From assembly GCF_018613315.1 (NCBI RefSeq), contig NZ_JAGGQL010000029.1, positions 1 to 64,000 on the forward strand: 64,000 nucleotides of DNA, given 5' to 3'. The position numbers and the translations under genes are program-made. Source of the stretch: Bacillus sp. ISL-37. GTDB lineage: Bacteria; Bacillota; Bacilli; Bacillales; Cytobacillaceae. The notes beneath the pieces were generated by a model. The model saw only the letters and a program-made list of their open reading frames with translations, was not told the origin of the DNA and made no database searches. Below, piece by piece: positions 19,401 to 26,671 of this stretch (its first letter is position 1; each line of letters opens with the position of its first letter).

Positions 19401-19473
19401 CAATCAATAAAACTAATACAACCATTAAACTGACTAAGATTTTTTTCTGAACAATAAATTTCAACAAATTCAT
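16414..19473 (-). CDS. swrC: RND (AcrB-type) efflux pump, SwrC-like
   Basis: The 1019-residue protein has the HAE1-RND plan: helix 1 (about 10-28), a large extracytoplasmic domain (30-330), helices 2-7, a second large domain (560-830) and helices 8-12. The helix 4 region LTLIGLGLGIGMMVDSSIVI carries the proton-relay Asp. The opening residues and overall length match B. subtilis SwrC (YerP), which gives surfactin self-resistance, though other Gram-positive RND pumps look similar. It is a single gene with no membrane-fusion partner beside it. The 428-bp upstream gap is AT-rich and contains a minus-strand terminator. Confidence 0.8.
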   Translation of the reverse strand: MNLLKFIVQKKILVSLMVVLVLLIGSFSVLKLDKELFPSIKMDGAYVEIYAGEMPAIEVERTITTPLEKKILGIEGVEEILSSSNIGKSSMQLTIERGLGEEVFKEVESVVNSTTSDISGVKDVMTGQFGTSQAYDFFMDVSGSDMEKMTAFAKNILEPRLEALPEVHDVSLSGSLEKEVTVELKRDELLKNGLDAAQVIGAIQQANNEATLGQLNNETNSPSLRWNTQLESVENIKNLQVPAANGFIKLSQIADVKLQPLESSSFVWKNGSKDFIFVQVGRVADATQIEMAEAVREEIKQIREEGLVSGVELNEMVAQADYVKDSIDGVTSNILIGAAIAVAILMLFLRNIRATMIVGLSIPTSVLLTFASMWVLGYSFNMLTLIGLGLGIGMMVDSSIVILESIYRKKELGIKNMEAVIQGTKEVATAVLASMLTTIVVFVPIGLLGGEMGSFMIILSVVVAITLISSVIVSFTLIPSLSDKFLKLKKKEKNNKEGRLVRGYSKMISWTIKKKRHSFAVIGLFFLMLVGSLMLVTKIPMTIMPDMMNRYAEFMVTVEPGLSLEEKQEIVTEMNKALDGIKDVDSNYVMDNGNMMYTIINMTKGDDITREQKEVNEEILKALRALEEKVPLKSVAAAMSGGGGSPVQINISGESFDELQTIADGFIEELKSIEGIVAVENSIERTSVEQIVQLNESEIEKAGLSQSQIKQFIEQAFLQMHLGDLKINEENVPLNVKWDEEMTTKSALLDLKVPTPSGEKKLSEFISLKSVENPNEISHKDGERYISISADIEGKDLGTINREVQKLMDKYDVPEGYSIAPAGDLEQQQEMVQDMVLILAISIFLVYLVMAVQFNHLGHPLIVMSVIPMTIVGVILGLFLTQQELSIMSGMGIIMLIGIVLNNAILLIDRTNQLRNEGYTVQEALVEAGKNRIRPILMTTLTTVGGMLPLALATGGSGNYQAPMATAIIAGLSFATLITLLLIPAVYRIFTKSAVKRSWFNRKAKKSKESITPVPEALS

Positions 19474-19760
19474 AAAGTCCTCCCCAATATTATCGCAAAA
19501 TAGGAATGTAAAAAATTTCTATTTTATGTACCCAAAGACAGATTATACACACTTTTATAGGAAAAAATAACTATAATATTGTAAAAATATAATTATTTTC
19601 ACATGAAAATACCTATATTGGTAATATGTGGTTGGGCTTAAAAATAAGAATCTTTTAATTTCCCTTAAGATATTTCCATTTTATCCCTTGATATAGAAAT
19701 CCATAATGAGCCTGAGACAGATTTTTACATAGGGCTGAAGACTGAGAAGGAATAGGCAGC

Positions 19761-19795
19761 AAAAAGGAAGTGCCTGGCATAAGCCAAGCACTTCC
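19761..19795 (-). terminator. Terminator, probably for the LysM glycosidase gene
   Basis: GGAAGTGC and GCACTTCC, extended by TGGC/GCCA across one mismatch, form a stem with a T run on the minus strand, about 105 bp after the glycosidase stop. The remaining 19474-19900 sequence is AT-rich with no other recognised feature. Confidence 0.65.
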
Positions 19796-19901
19796 ATAGT
19801 TAAGAGCAATCCATATTCGTTTTGAAGGTGAGAGATGACTAGGAGCCATTTTCTTTAAGCTTCAGGGTAAGAAACCACTGAAGGATGAGGATGTTCCGGT
19901 C

Positions 19902-21320
19902 TTACGTCAGCTTTTTAATATTAAAGTTATCGTCCAGAAGTGCCCAGTTTTGCGGGAATGGGTAGCCAAGCACCCAGTAGCTGACTCCAAGCAGATTATA
20001 TTGCTTGATTAGGTCAAACTTTGCTTGGGCACTGCGGGCGTCTTCGAACCATACTTCGTGCTGGCGGCCCTGTTCATCGGTGTAGTGGAAGTATGGCGAT
20101 GCTGCTACAGTATCATATTGGATCGCCGCGCCATATTTGATGGCTCGGCTGACTGCTTCCTGCGGGCTGTATGTTTCTGCTTCCTGTCCCTGGACATGGG
20201 GGATGATCCAGTCTCTTGCATAAAGCTGGAATCCCATCAGGATTTTATTCCGTGGGATAGCGGTGATGGCGTAATCAAGCACTCTGCGGATTTCGTTCAA
20301 TGGTGAAACAGCCTGAGGCGATCCGAAACGGTAGCCCCATTCGTACGTCATCAAAACAACAAAATCTGCTATCCTGCCGTGTGCAGGGTAATCATGCGCT
20401 TCATATAATAATCCTTTTTGATCGGCCCTTACTTTTGGCGCCAGAGAGGTTGAAACAAAATAGCCTTCTTTACGAAGGGCATCAACAGCTTCTTGCAGAA
20501 ATGTATTATATAGCTCACGGTCAGCAGGCAGGACATTTTCGAAATCAATGTTCAAGCCACGGTAACCTTTTTCACGCATAACAGTAAGGATATTGTTGAG
20601 CAGTGTGTTGCGATTTGCTTCACTAGCAAGGACTTCATGGGCGATATTCTCCCCAGCCTCAGTCGCTGTAAAGTTGGTGATCGACATCATTGGCAGTGCG
20701 CCTTTTGCCAGTCCAGTCTGGATGGCTTCGGTATCATCCTTCATGTAAAGAACAAGCGAACCGTCAGGCTGGATGACATATGCGAACGGAGCAATATAGG
20801 TCATCAGATCGGCTACTTCGCCAACCAGCTCAATTGCCATTTCGTCAGAATGATAGGTGAATGCATTTGATTCAATCGTTGGTTTCCGTTTTGGAATGAT
20901 TAGAATAGTACCTGGGTACAGCAGATTCGGATTTTGGATTTGATTGGCCTTGATGATCGCCTGTATGGTTACTCCATAACGCTGGGAAATGTGCCATAAG
21001 GTTTCACCGGGCTGGATCGTGTGGCGGGTAGCTGGTATGCGGAGTACGGTCCCAGGGTAGATTAGGGCAGGGTTGGTTATGGCATTAGCCCGGATGATGG
21101 CATCTACGGTCGTCCCGTAACGCTGGGCAATTGACCATAATGCTTCGCCGGATCGAACTGAATGGAAAGTATCATGAGATGGAATAAGCAAGGCTAGGCC
21201 AACGACCAGCTGGTTTGGGTTTTCAAGACCGTTAATATCAGTAATCTGTGGAATTGTCACTTGATATCTGTTTGCGATTTGCCACAGTGATTCACCTCTT
21301 TGGACAACATGAATGATCAT
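19902..21320 (-). CDS. LysM-GH18 spore cortex glycosidase (YaaH/SleL type)
   Basis: Starting at the ATG at 21320 (GGGAGG ahead of it) the protein has 472 residues. Three LysM repeats (about 2-46, 50-95 and 97-142) bind peptidoglycan. A glycoside hydrolase 18 domain (about 155-470) has GLNIDFENV as its catalytic loop, with the final Glu as acid/base. YaaH and SleL enzymes act on muramic-lactam cortex as N-acetylglucosaminidases during germination. No signal peptide is present, as usual for this spore-deposited group. SleL has two LysM repeats in the species I know; three here is a small variation. A sporulation sigma promoter was not identified. Confidence 0.88.
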   Translation of the reverse strand: MIIHVVQRGESLWQIANRYQVTIPQITDINGLENPNQLVVGLALLIPSHDTFHSVRSGEALWSIAQRYGTTVDAIIRANAITNPALIYPGTVLRIPATRHTIQPGETLWHISQRYGVTIQAIIKANQIQNPNLLYPGTILIIPKRKPTIESNAFTYHSDEMAIELVGEVADLMTYIAPFAYVIQPDGSLVLYMKDDTEAIQTGLAKGALPMMSITNFTATEAGENIAHEVLASEANRNTLLNNILTVMREKGYRGLNIDFENVLPADRELYNTFLQEAVDALRKEGYFVSTSLAPKVRADQKGLLYEAHDYPAHGRIADFVVLMTYEWGYRFGSPQAVSPLNEIRRVLDYAITAIPRNKILMGFQLYARDWIIPHVQGQEAETYSPQEAVSRAIKYGAAIQYDTVAASPYFHYTDEQGRQHEVWFEDARSAQAKFDLIKQYNLLGVSYWVLGYPFPQNWALLDDNFNIKKLT

Positions 21321-21633
21321 TATGAACCTCCCCGGGAAAAAGTCCTGCAATGATAAGATATATATGTTTATGCAAGGTCTTTTATTAAGGCTGTTTTTGC
21401 ATCGAAAGTTACTTTTCACATTTATTCCTTTCAGGTGTCAGGACTCTTGGCAGTTGTCTAAAATAGGAAGTTGTTAACGTAAGCGCGCCTTTATTAAAGA
21501 TGGAAGAATTTCTGCTTATGAGATTAGATATAGGAGAACAAAATTTTCCATAGATATATTTCTATTATTTCTTTTGTGGTAGAATCCAGTATATGGTAAG
21601 CTTCACATCTTTGGTATACAGGGGTTGGATGTT

Positions 21634-22587
21634 ATGGAGTTAATATTTGGGATATCTGTTGGGGTTGGATTAACCATCTTGATATATCGATTAAGACTAA
21701 AAAGGTTTCAAGGTCATGAATCCAATGAACAGGAACAGAGGATTGTCAGGCTAGTCGAAGACTCAAAGGATATCATTTACTATTATCAAGTAAAACCGGA
21801 ATTTAAATTTAAGTATATAAGTCCTTCTCTAGACCTTTATTTGGGTCCAGGGGTCGTAAAAGCGGCCATGGAAAATCCATTCGACTGTTTCGAACGTTCT
21901 CATCCGGATGATGTTGATCATTTACATAATAAAGTAACAGGAAATATGGATTATTCAAAGCCTATCCTTCAGAGATGGCTGGGTCCAGATGGCAGCTACC
22001 TCTGGTTTGAAGAACATGCAAGCCCGGTATATGAGGATGGGCAATTAGCTGCTGTTCAGGGAATCATTCGAAATATTGATGAAAAAATCCAGCTACAGAA
22101 AGACTTGGAATATCGGATTTACCATGATGCCTTAACGGGAATCTATAACCGTCAATATTTCGAACAAAAGGCAACATTCTTTAATACAAAAAAGAACAGT
22201 CCTATTGCAATCATTTTGTGTGATTTAGATAATTTAAAAATGATGAATGATTCATTTGGACATAAGCAAGGGGATAGGCTGTTAATTGATACAGCGAAGT
22301 TACTATCATCTTTTGCATCGGAAAATATCTCGGTTTCAAGAATTGGCGGCGATGAATTCGCCATTATCCTGGCTGATAAGAAGGAGGAATCCGTGGCCGA
22401 CCTTATCAATTTCATCGAGTCATCTATTGCCCTTTTTAACATGGAAAAACAAGATTATAAAATTGAAATATCAATTGGATACGCATATTCCAATTGTTCG
22501 ATTGGGAAAATGGATGAATTGTTATCCATAGCAGATGCGAATATGTATAGAGCTAAAAGGCGTAAAAAGGAATATACCCACAACTGA
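21634..22587 (+). CDS. PAS-GGDEF diguanylate cyclase
   Basis: The protein of about 317 residues has one N-terminal membrane helix (about 2-20), a PAS fold (about 38-150, ending in the PAC segment IIRNIDEKIQLQKD) and a GGDEF domain (about 158-312). RIGGDEF is intact, so it should make c-di-GMP from two GTP. No RxxD inhibitory site precedes the motif at the usual spacing, so product inhibition may be weak. ATG 21634 follows AGGGGTTGG; an upstream TTG at 21625 overlaps that site. The 313-bp upstream region shows no further feature I can name. Confidence 0.87.
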   Translation: MELIFGISVGVGLTILIYRLRLKRFQGHESNEQEQRIVRLVEDSKDIIYYYQVKPEFKFKYISPSLDLYLGPGVVKAAMENPFDCFERSHPDDVDHLHNKVTGNMDYSKPILQRWLGPDGSYLWFEEHASPVYEDGQLAAVQGIIRNIDEKIQLQKDLEYRIYHDALTGIYNRQYFEQKATFFNTKKNSPIAIILCDLDNLKMMNDSFGHKQGDRLLIDTAKLLSSFASENISVSRIGGDEFAIILADKKEESVADLINFIESSIALFNMEKQDYKIEISIGYAYSNCSIGKMDELLSIADANMYRAKRRKKEYTHN

Positions 22588-22619
22588 TAAATTACGGCTA
22601 TGTTAAAGGGGGCAAGAGA

Positions 22620-23030
22620 ATGGAAATTTGGAAGGGGTCTGCTGGAGTTAGTTTAAATGAGCTGGGAGAGGTCCTCATGGTGCGCCAGGGGAAAGAGGAC
22701 GAAGAAAAACTATGGGCCGTGCCTGCAGGCGGTAAGGAAAACGGAGAAACTTTTGAGCAGTGCTGCATCAGGGAAGTGCTGGAGGAGACCGGATATAAAG
22801 TAGAAATCGTCCGTCAGCTTTTTGTGAAAACTGGCGTCTTTTTTGGAGTGGAAGTCAAGGTTCAGTACTTCGAGATAAAAATAATAGGAGGAGACATGCG
22901 GATTCAGGACCCTGATGGATTGATCCATGAAATAGCCTGGAAAAAGGTGAGTGAGATGAGTAAATCAGATTTTGGCTTCAAAGAAGATAGGGAGTTTCTG
23001 TTGAAGTATACAGGCAGCCTTCAGGTTTAA
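22620..23030 (+). CDS. NUDIX hydrolase
   Basis: The 136-residue protein has a complete Nudix box at about 38-60: GGKENGETFEQCC followed by REVLEETG. This fold cleaves nucleoside diphosphates linked to another group, using Mg2+. The substrate cannot be inferred. It starts 32 bp after the diguanylate cyclase gene, with GGGGGCAAG as ribosome site, so co-transcription is possible. Confidence 0.88.
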   Translation: MEIWKGSAGVSLNELGEVLMVRQGKEDEEKLWAVPAGGKENGETFEQCCIREVLEETGYKVEIVRQLFVKTGVFFGVEVKVQYFEIKIIGGDMRIQDPDGLIHEIAWKKVSEMSKSDFGFKEDREFLLKYTGSLQV

Positions 23031-23036
23031 GGTATA

Positions 23037-23068
23037 AAAAAACGCATGGATTACTCTCCATGCGTTTT
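23037..23068. terminator. Bidirectional terminator between convergent genes
   Basis: AAAACGCATGGA and TCCATGCGTTTT form a perfect 12-bp stem with A/T runs on both sides, between the NUDIX gene and queT. Confidence 0.85.
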
Positions 23069-23075
23069 CATCTAT

Positions 23076-23561
23076 CTAAACCAATTTTTCAAGGTTTACG
23101 CGCTTGTTAATCGCTAGCATAACAGGAATGCCTACTGCCATTACCGTGAATTCACCCGCAGCCGTTGTCAGCCATGTGAACCAGAATGGCAATTGGAATG
23201 CCAGGTTCAATTCAATTGCAATCAGGAACATCGTGAAGGTGAAAACCACTGTATTCACGATCATGCGCCCGATGATGCTTTTAATATATTTTGCTGTGAA
23301 AATAGTAATCAGCAAGGATATCACAGACTGGCCAACTCCAAAGACAAGGTCGTATGCGACCATTGGCGAAAAGAGCAGATTTGTTAAAAATACACCTAAT
23401 ACGATTCCAAAGAAATATTTCTTATTGAACACAATTAAGTGGTTGAACATTTCCGATACGCGGAATTGCACATTTGTGAAACCAAATGGCTGGATGACAG
23501 CAGAAACGGCTATATATAAGGCAGCCAGAATCCCGTTCCGGACAATCGTTCTCGTATTCAT
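23076..23561 (-). CDS. queT: QueT family queuosine-precursor transporter
   Basis: The 161-residue membrane protein has about five helices and matches the QueT S-component of ECF transporters. The opening TRTIVRNGILAALYIAVSAV and the segment FTNVQFRVSEMFNHL are characteristic. It imports a preQ0/preQ1-type precursor for queuosine tRNA modification, and would need the shared ECF energising module encoded elsewhere. The preQ1-I riboswitch directly upstream supports the assignment. Confidence 0.9.
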   Translation of the reverse strand: MNTRTIVRNGILAALYIAVSAVIQPFGFTNVQFRVSEMFNHLIVFNKKYFFGIVLGVFLTNLLFSPMVAYDLVFGVGQSVISLLITIFTAKYIKSIIGRMIVNTVVFTFTMFLIAIELNLAFQLPFWFTWLTTAAGEFTVMAVGIPVMLAINKRVNLEKLV

Positions 23562-23570
23562 TTTTCATCT

Positions 23571-23609
23571 CTCCTAGTTTTTTTACGTGGGATGTTTACG
23601 AACCACGTT
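23571..23609 (-). promoter_or_regulatory. PreQ1-I riboswitch controlling queT
   Basis: On the minus strand, ACGTGG and CCACGT close a stem around a 12-base loop (TTCGTAAACATC). An A-rich tail, AAAAAAACTAGGAG, follows. This is the H-type pseudoknot layout of the preQ1-I class. The CTAGGAG segment that would dock in the loop overlaps the queT ribosome site, ten bases before the ATG. Binding of preQ1 would therefore hide the site and block translation. Confidence 0.87.
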
Positions 23610-23730
23610 ATTTAAAAGCCAGTTTTATATTATATAGGATAAAAGACCTTCTCACAATATAATTTTTTTAGAATAATAGTTGGAGCTCCGCTATAAATTT
23701 CAGGGCTCTGGAAAACAAAAGAAACAAAAT

Positions 23731-23756
23731 ACGCCCAAATAGATTCATTTGGGCGT
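23731..23756 (-). terminator. Terminator of the PP2C-like gene
   Basis: ACGCCCAAAT and ATTTGGGCGT form a perfect 10-bp stem followed on the minus strand by ATTTTGTTTC. Confidence 0.8.
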
Positions 23757-23767
23757 CATTCCAGTTC

Positions 23768-24571
23768 TTATTCACTTGGTATTGTAGCTTCTTCGTCGTT
23801 GACCACCATCCAGGATACGATGGTTGTGCTATCACGTACATTATTATCTTGAATTCTTTTAAGCAGTTTTCTTACTCCATTTTTGTTGGACGAATGAGAG
23901 AATTCATTAAAAATGGCTTTTGGGTCTATGTATGGCTCCCCTGGGCACTCAACCAGGCCATCCGTTGTCATAATGAGTTGATTCACGCCTTTTCGTAATT
24001 CCTTTGTTCCTATGCTGAAGCAAGGAACAGCTTGATTAAAGGTGTTTACTTGACCAATCCATTCAAAAAAATGGCGCTGGTTCACTTGATATTGGCCAAG
24101 GGAGGCAAGTTCGGGATGGTGCAAGTAGAATAGACAGTCGCCAACAGAAAACCACCAGCAGTACTTGCCTTTCCTGGAGACGATCAAGCAGGCAGTTTCT
24201 CCATTAATTCTCTGGCAAGCCTCTAAAAAATCTTCACTTTGAAAAAGATTAAGTGTAAAATGTTCCAAACTTCGAAAAGCTTCATTTATAGATAGGGAGA
24301 GGAAATCTCGTATTTTATCCTTTTGTTGCCTGAAGGTTTCAACAATCAGTTCAGCACTTTCGGCACTAGTGTGGGCATCTAAAAGAATCACAAACTCCCA
24401 ATCCTGTTCAGGATCTGTCAAAATGAAGCAGCCATCCTCATTTTTGTATTGGCCTGCACTGGAATTCCCTCCGTACCTGCCAATGCAGATAGTGCCCAAC
24501 TCAACAGTACTTGGCTGATCCACAAAACTTTCCTCGTTTCCTACCCAATTGAAATCTTGCTTTATATTCAT
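23768..24571 (-). CDS. PP2C-like serine/threonine phosphatase family protein
   Basis: The protein of 267 residues (ATG 24571; a further in-frame ATG lies at 24634) follows the PP2C motif order: RYGGNSSAGQYKNEDG (motif 1), LLDAHTSAES where typical enzymes have DGHGG, GETACLIV, SVGDCLFYLH and MTTDGLVECPG. The metal-binding Asp residues of NEDG, LLDAH, GD and TDG are kept, so catalysis is possible, although the DGHGG motif is altered. The cytoplasmic target is unknown. Neither start has a strong ribosome site. Confidence 0.75.
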   Translation of the reverse strand: MNIKQDFNWVGNEESFVDQPSTVELGTICIGRYGGNSSAGQYKNEDGCFILTDPEQDWEFVILLDAHTSAESAELIVETFRQQKDKIRDFLSLSINEAFRSLEHFTLNLFQSEDFLEACQRINGETACLIVSRKGKYCWWFSVGDCLFYLHHPELASLGQYQVNQRHFFEWIGQVNTFNQAVPCFSIGTKELRKGVNQLIMTTDGLVECPGEPYIDPKAIFNEFSHSSNKNGVRKLLKRIQDNNVRDSTTIVSWMVVNDEEATIPSE

Positions 24572-24743
24572 ATATTTTACCTGCCCCTGTGTATCAATCC
24601 TTCTGCTGGATTGGAATTGAGTAAATCCAGTCATGCATATCTATATCTCTCAGTTTAAAGTATCTTTATTTTAAAATATATCATAGGATTGTTATAATTT
24701 GGTGATAAGAACTTAGGCTACTTTAGATAAAGGGGTTATGCAA

Positions 24744-25589
24744 ATGTTTAATAGAGATATCAAGAAACATTGGACTGTTCAATATGAAGAGAGAGGGATG
24801 CCGCACGTCCAGGCGGGACTAGTACTGAATCCGCAAGATTGGAGGGAATTGGATCCTTTCATTTTAATGGCGGAAGACTGGTTTAAGCGCGGGACGTTTT
24901 CCGATCATCCTCATCGCGGTTTCCAGACAATCACATATATCATTGACGGAAGGCTTGAGCACATTGACAACCATGGTGGTCACAGTATCCTGGAATCTGG
25001 TGATATCCAGTATATGAACGCTGGCAGCGGTGCGCGGCATGCTGAGGAGGCAGTGGATAATGATATAGCACATACACTGCAGCTCTGGCTGAACCTGCCT
25101 AGGGAGTTGAAGGGCACGACAACTTCTTATCAAAACGTGTATTCAGAAAATGCACCTGTTGTCCAGTTTGAAGGAGGAACCTTGAAGGTGTATGCAGGTG
25201 AAACTGCTGGAGTGAAAGGGCCTCTAGAACCATTAGTGCCTTTTACTTTATCAGAAATCCAGCTGGCAGAGGGAGCGGAATTCGCATATGAATTGCCGGA
25301 ATCGCATAACGCTTTCTTATATATCCTTTCCGGTGAAATCGATGCCGGATTGAGCCAGACAAACCTTAGAAAATCTTCCGCAGCGACTTTGACATTTAAT
25401 GACGAAGGAGAAGGTACAAGCGAACTAATGCTGAAAGCGACTAAGCGCTCGAAAGTATTGGTATATTCCGGAAAGCCAATCAAAGAGGAAGTGGTCGCCT
25501 ACGGACCGTTCGTGATGAATTCAATGGAGGAGATCCGCCAGGCTTACCGTGATTATCAGGAAGGCAAGTTCGGCGAGGCAGCTAAATAA
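24744..25589 (+). CDS. Pirin family protein (quercetin dioxygenase-like bicupin)
   Basis: The 281-residue bicupin has the four metal ligands of pirins: His55 and His57 in HPHRGF, His99 and Glu101 in GSGARHAEE. Pirins bind Fe2+ or similar metals; some act as quercetin 2,3-dioxygenases, others as redox-sensing regulators, so the role here is open. ATG 24744 lies 8 bases after AAGGGG; the ATG at 24738 is too close. It is transcribed alone and is followed by a riboswitch that does not belong to it. Confidence 0.9.
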   Translation: MFNRDIKKHWTVQYEERGMPHVQAGLVLNPQDWRELDPFILMAEDWFKRGTFSDHPHRGFQTITYIIDGRLEHIDNHGGHSILESGDIQYMNAGSGARHAEEAVDNDIAHTLQLWLNLPRELKGTTTSYQNVYSENAPVVQFEGGTLKVYAGETAGVKGPLEPLVPFTLSEIQLAEGAEFAYELPESHNAFLYILSGEIDAGLSQTNLRKSSAATLTFNDEGEGTSELMLKATKRSKVLVYSGKPIKEEVVAYGPFVMNSMEEIRQAYRDYQEGKFGEAAK

Positions 25590-25672
25590 GAATGATTTTC
25601 CAGCTGAATTCCAAAGAATTGACGGAATATACATTGTCATGTAACATAATTGTATACATTTGAATAGTTTCT

Positions 25673-25764
25673 CCTAAAGGGGAGTAGCTTTCACAACAGA
25701 GTCGTCATTACGGAGATCCCTCCCGGCTTTGTTGGCAACAATTGTTGTTAGCAAGACCTTTGCC
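25673..25764 (+). promoter_or_regulatory. yybP-ykoY (Mn2+) riboswitch aptamer
   Basis: The run CCTAAAGGGGAGTAGC, then GTCGTCATTACG, then CCCGGCTTTGTTGGCAACA, then AGCAAGACCTTTGCC matches the conserved blocks of the yybP-ykoY RNA. AAAGG with CCTTT closes the basal stem. This class senses Mn2+ and usually turns on Mn efflux or TerC-like genes. It lies in the 475-bp gap after pirin. No such transporter follows, which makes the copy unusual. Confidence 0.88.
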
Positions 25765-25827
25765 ATATTTGGTGAAGGTCTTTATTTGTTTTCAGACCTT
25801 CACCTGAGCGGGTGAAGGTCTTTTTTG
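25753..25827 (+). terminator. Terminator and antiterminator arms of the Mn2+ riboswitch
   Basis: Four arms can pair in competing ways: A (AAGACCTT, 25753, also used by the aptamer), B (GGTGAAGGTCT, 25771-25781), C (AGACCTTCACC, 25794-25804) and D (GGTGAAGGTCT, 25811-25821, then TTTTT). C:D is a strong intrinsic terminator. B:C is equally perfect and would prevent it. A:B frees C. With Mn2+ bound, A is held in the aptamer, B takes C, and transcription should continue. Confidence 0.75.
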
Positions 25828-25885
25828 GAAAAACTGAAGACGAATGAAAACGTACTAGCGAAGAAAAGGAGATTATGGTGACACG

Positions 25886-26026
25886 ATGATGGGGTATGTC
25901 TCCGTAAAAGAGCAAAAGGAACTTACGGCCCAAATCCATAGTGTCACTTTCTCGAAGAAGCAGGCGGGTTCATATGGACTAAATATATGCACGCTAAAAA
26001 GAGTTTTTACAGAGACATTTTCTTAA
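25886..26026 (+). CDS. Unrecognised small ORF after the Mn2+ riboswitch, possible remnant
   Basis: A 46-codon frame (MMGYVSVKEQKELTAQIHSV...) is the only open stretch between the riboswitch terminator and the FbpB-like gene. The AAAAGGAG at 25864-25871 is about 14 bases away, too far for a good ribosome site, and instead faces a 4-codon frame at 25875. I do not recognise the product. It may be non-coding or the debris of a lost riboswitch target. Confidence 0.2.
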   Translation: MMGYVSVKEQKELTAQIHSVTFSKKQAGSYGLNICTLKRVFTETFS

Positions 26027-26063
26027 CTTGAAACATAAATTTAATTATTGGAGTGTGGATGTT

Positions 26064-26192
26064 GTGAAGAAATTACAGCTTCGTTTTGAGGAACTTGTAA
26101 AAAAGAACAAAGAAGAATTGTTAGCAGACCAAAAGCGGATCGAGATCATCGAAAAGCGGCTTGATGACAAATACACCAATCCAAAAAAGTAA
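26064..26192 (+). CDS. fbpB: FbpB-family small basic protein
   Basis: This 42-codon gene starts at GTG 26064, ten bases after GGAG. The product reads KKLQLRFEELVKKNKEELL then EIIEKRLDDKYTNPKK, matching the Fur-regulated basic protein FbpB family. FbpB in B. subtilis works with the FsrA small RNA in iron sparing. I see no clear Fur box here. It ends 17 bp before the Spo0M-like gene. It might be the present target of the upstream Mn2+ riboswitch. Confidence 0.7.
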   Translation: MKKLQLRFEELVKKNKEELLADQKRIEIIEKRLDDKYTNPKK

Positions 26193-26209
26193 ATAGACGG
26201 AGGAACAGG

Positions 26210-26602
26210 ATGTTACTAAGAAAGTATATGTCTTTGCTAGGAGTTGGCTCCGCCCAGATCGACCTGATTTTGGAGAAGGATGTTTTAATCCCTGGTGATT
26301 CGGTGAATGGGAAGTTTTTAATCAAGGGCGGGACGGTTGACCAGGACCTCCAGCTCATTGAGTGTGCCCTTGTCATGGTGAATTTAAAGACTGAAGCAGA
26401 AAACGTACTGGATACTGTATCAATCGATGTACAGTTGAGGATTCAGCCAGATGGAGATGATATGGTACCGTTCAGTTTCCTGCTGCCGCTGGATGTCCCT
26501 CCTTCAAGCAAGGATATCTCTTATCATTTTAAAACAAAGCTGGTCTTTAAACAGGGAGTTGAAAGCTGGGACGAAGACATGATCAAGGTGGTGAAGGGCT
26601 GA
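26210..26602 (+). CDS. Spo0M-like sporulation-control protein, short form
   Basis: The 130-residue protein resembles the N-terminal arrestin-like half of Spo0M: GVGSAQIDLILEKDVLIPGD, then a chain of beta-strands with FSFLLPLDVPPSSKDISYHFKTKL. Full Spo0M is about 250 residues, so this is a single-domain version rather than a broken gene; it has an intact end and a good GGAGGA site. Spo0M affects the phosphorelay in B. subtilis, but a role here is inferred only by similarity. Confidence 0.75.
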   Translation: MLLRKYMSLLGVGSAQIDLILEKDVLIPGDSVNGKFLIKGGTVDQDLQLIECALVMVNLKTEAENVLDTVSIDVQLRIQPDGDDMVPFSFLLPLDVPPSSKDISYHFKTKLVFKQGVESWDEDMIKVVKG

Positions 26603-26671
26603 ACTGTGGAATCTGTGCGTATGGAAAAACTAGACCCCGCCTTTCGGGACCATGGTGAGAGGAGCGGTAGA

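Noticed and set aside
19500-19760. Hidden gene upstream of the RND pump
   Set aside because: The short minus-strand frame at 19655-19849 lacks a ribosome site and spans a terminator hairpin.
26020-26060. Fur box before the FbpB-like gene
   Set aside because: The A/T-rich stretch does not show the 7-1-7 or 19-bp Fur symmetry.
26210-26602. Truncated spo0M pseudogene
   Set aside because: The frame has a good start and stop and no decayed continuation downstream; single-domain Spo0M-like proteins exist.
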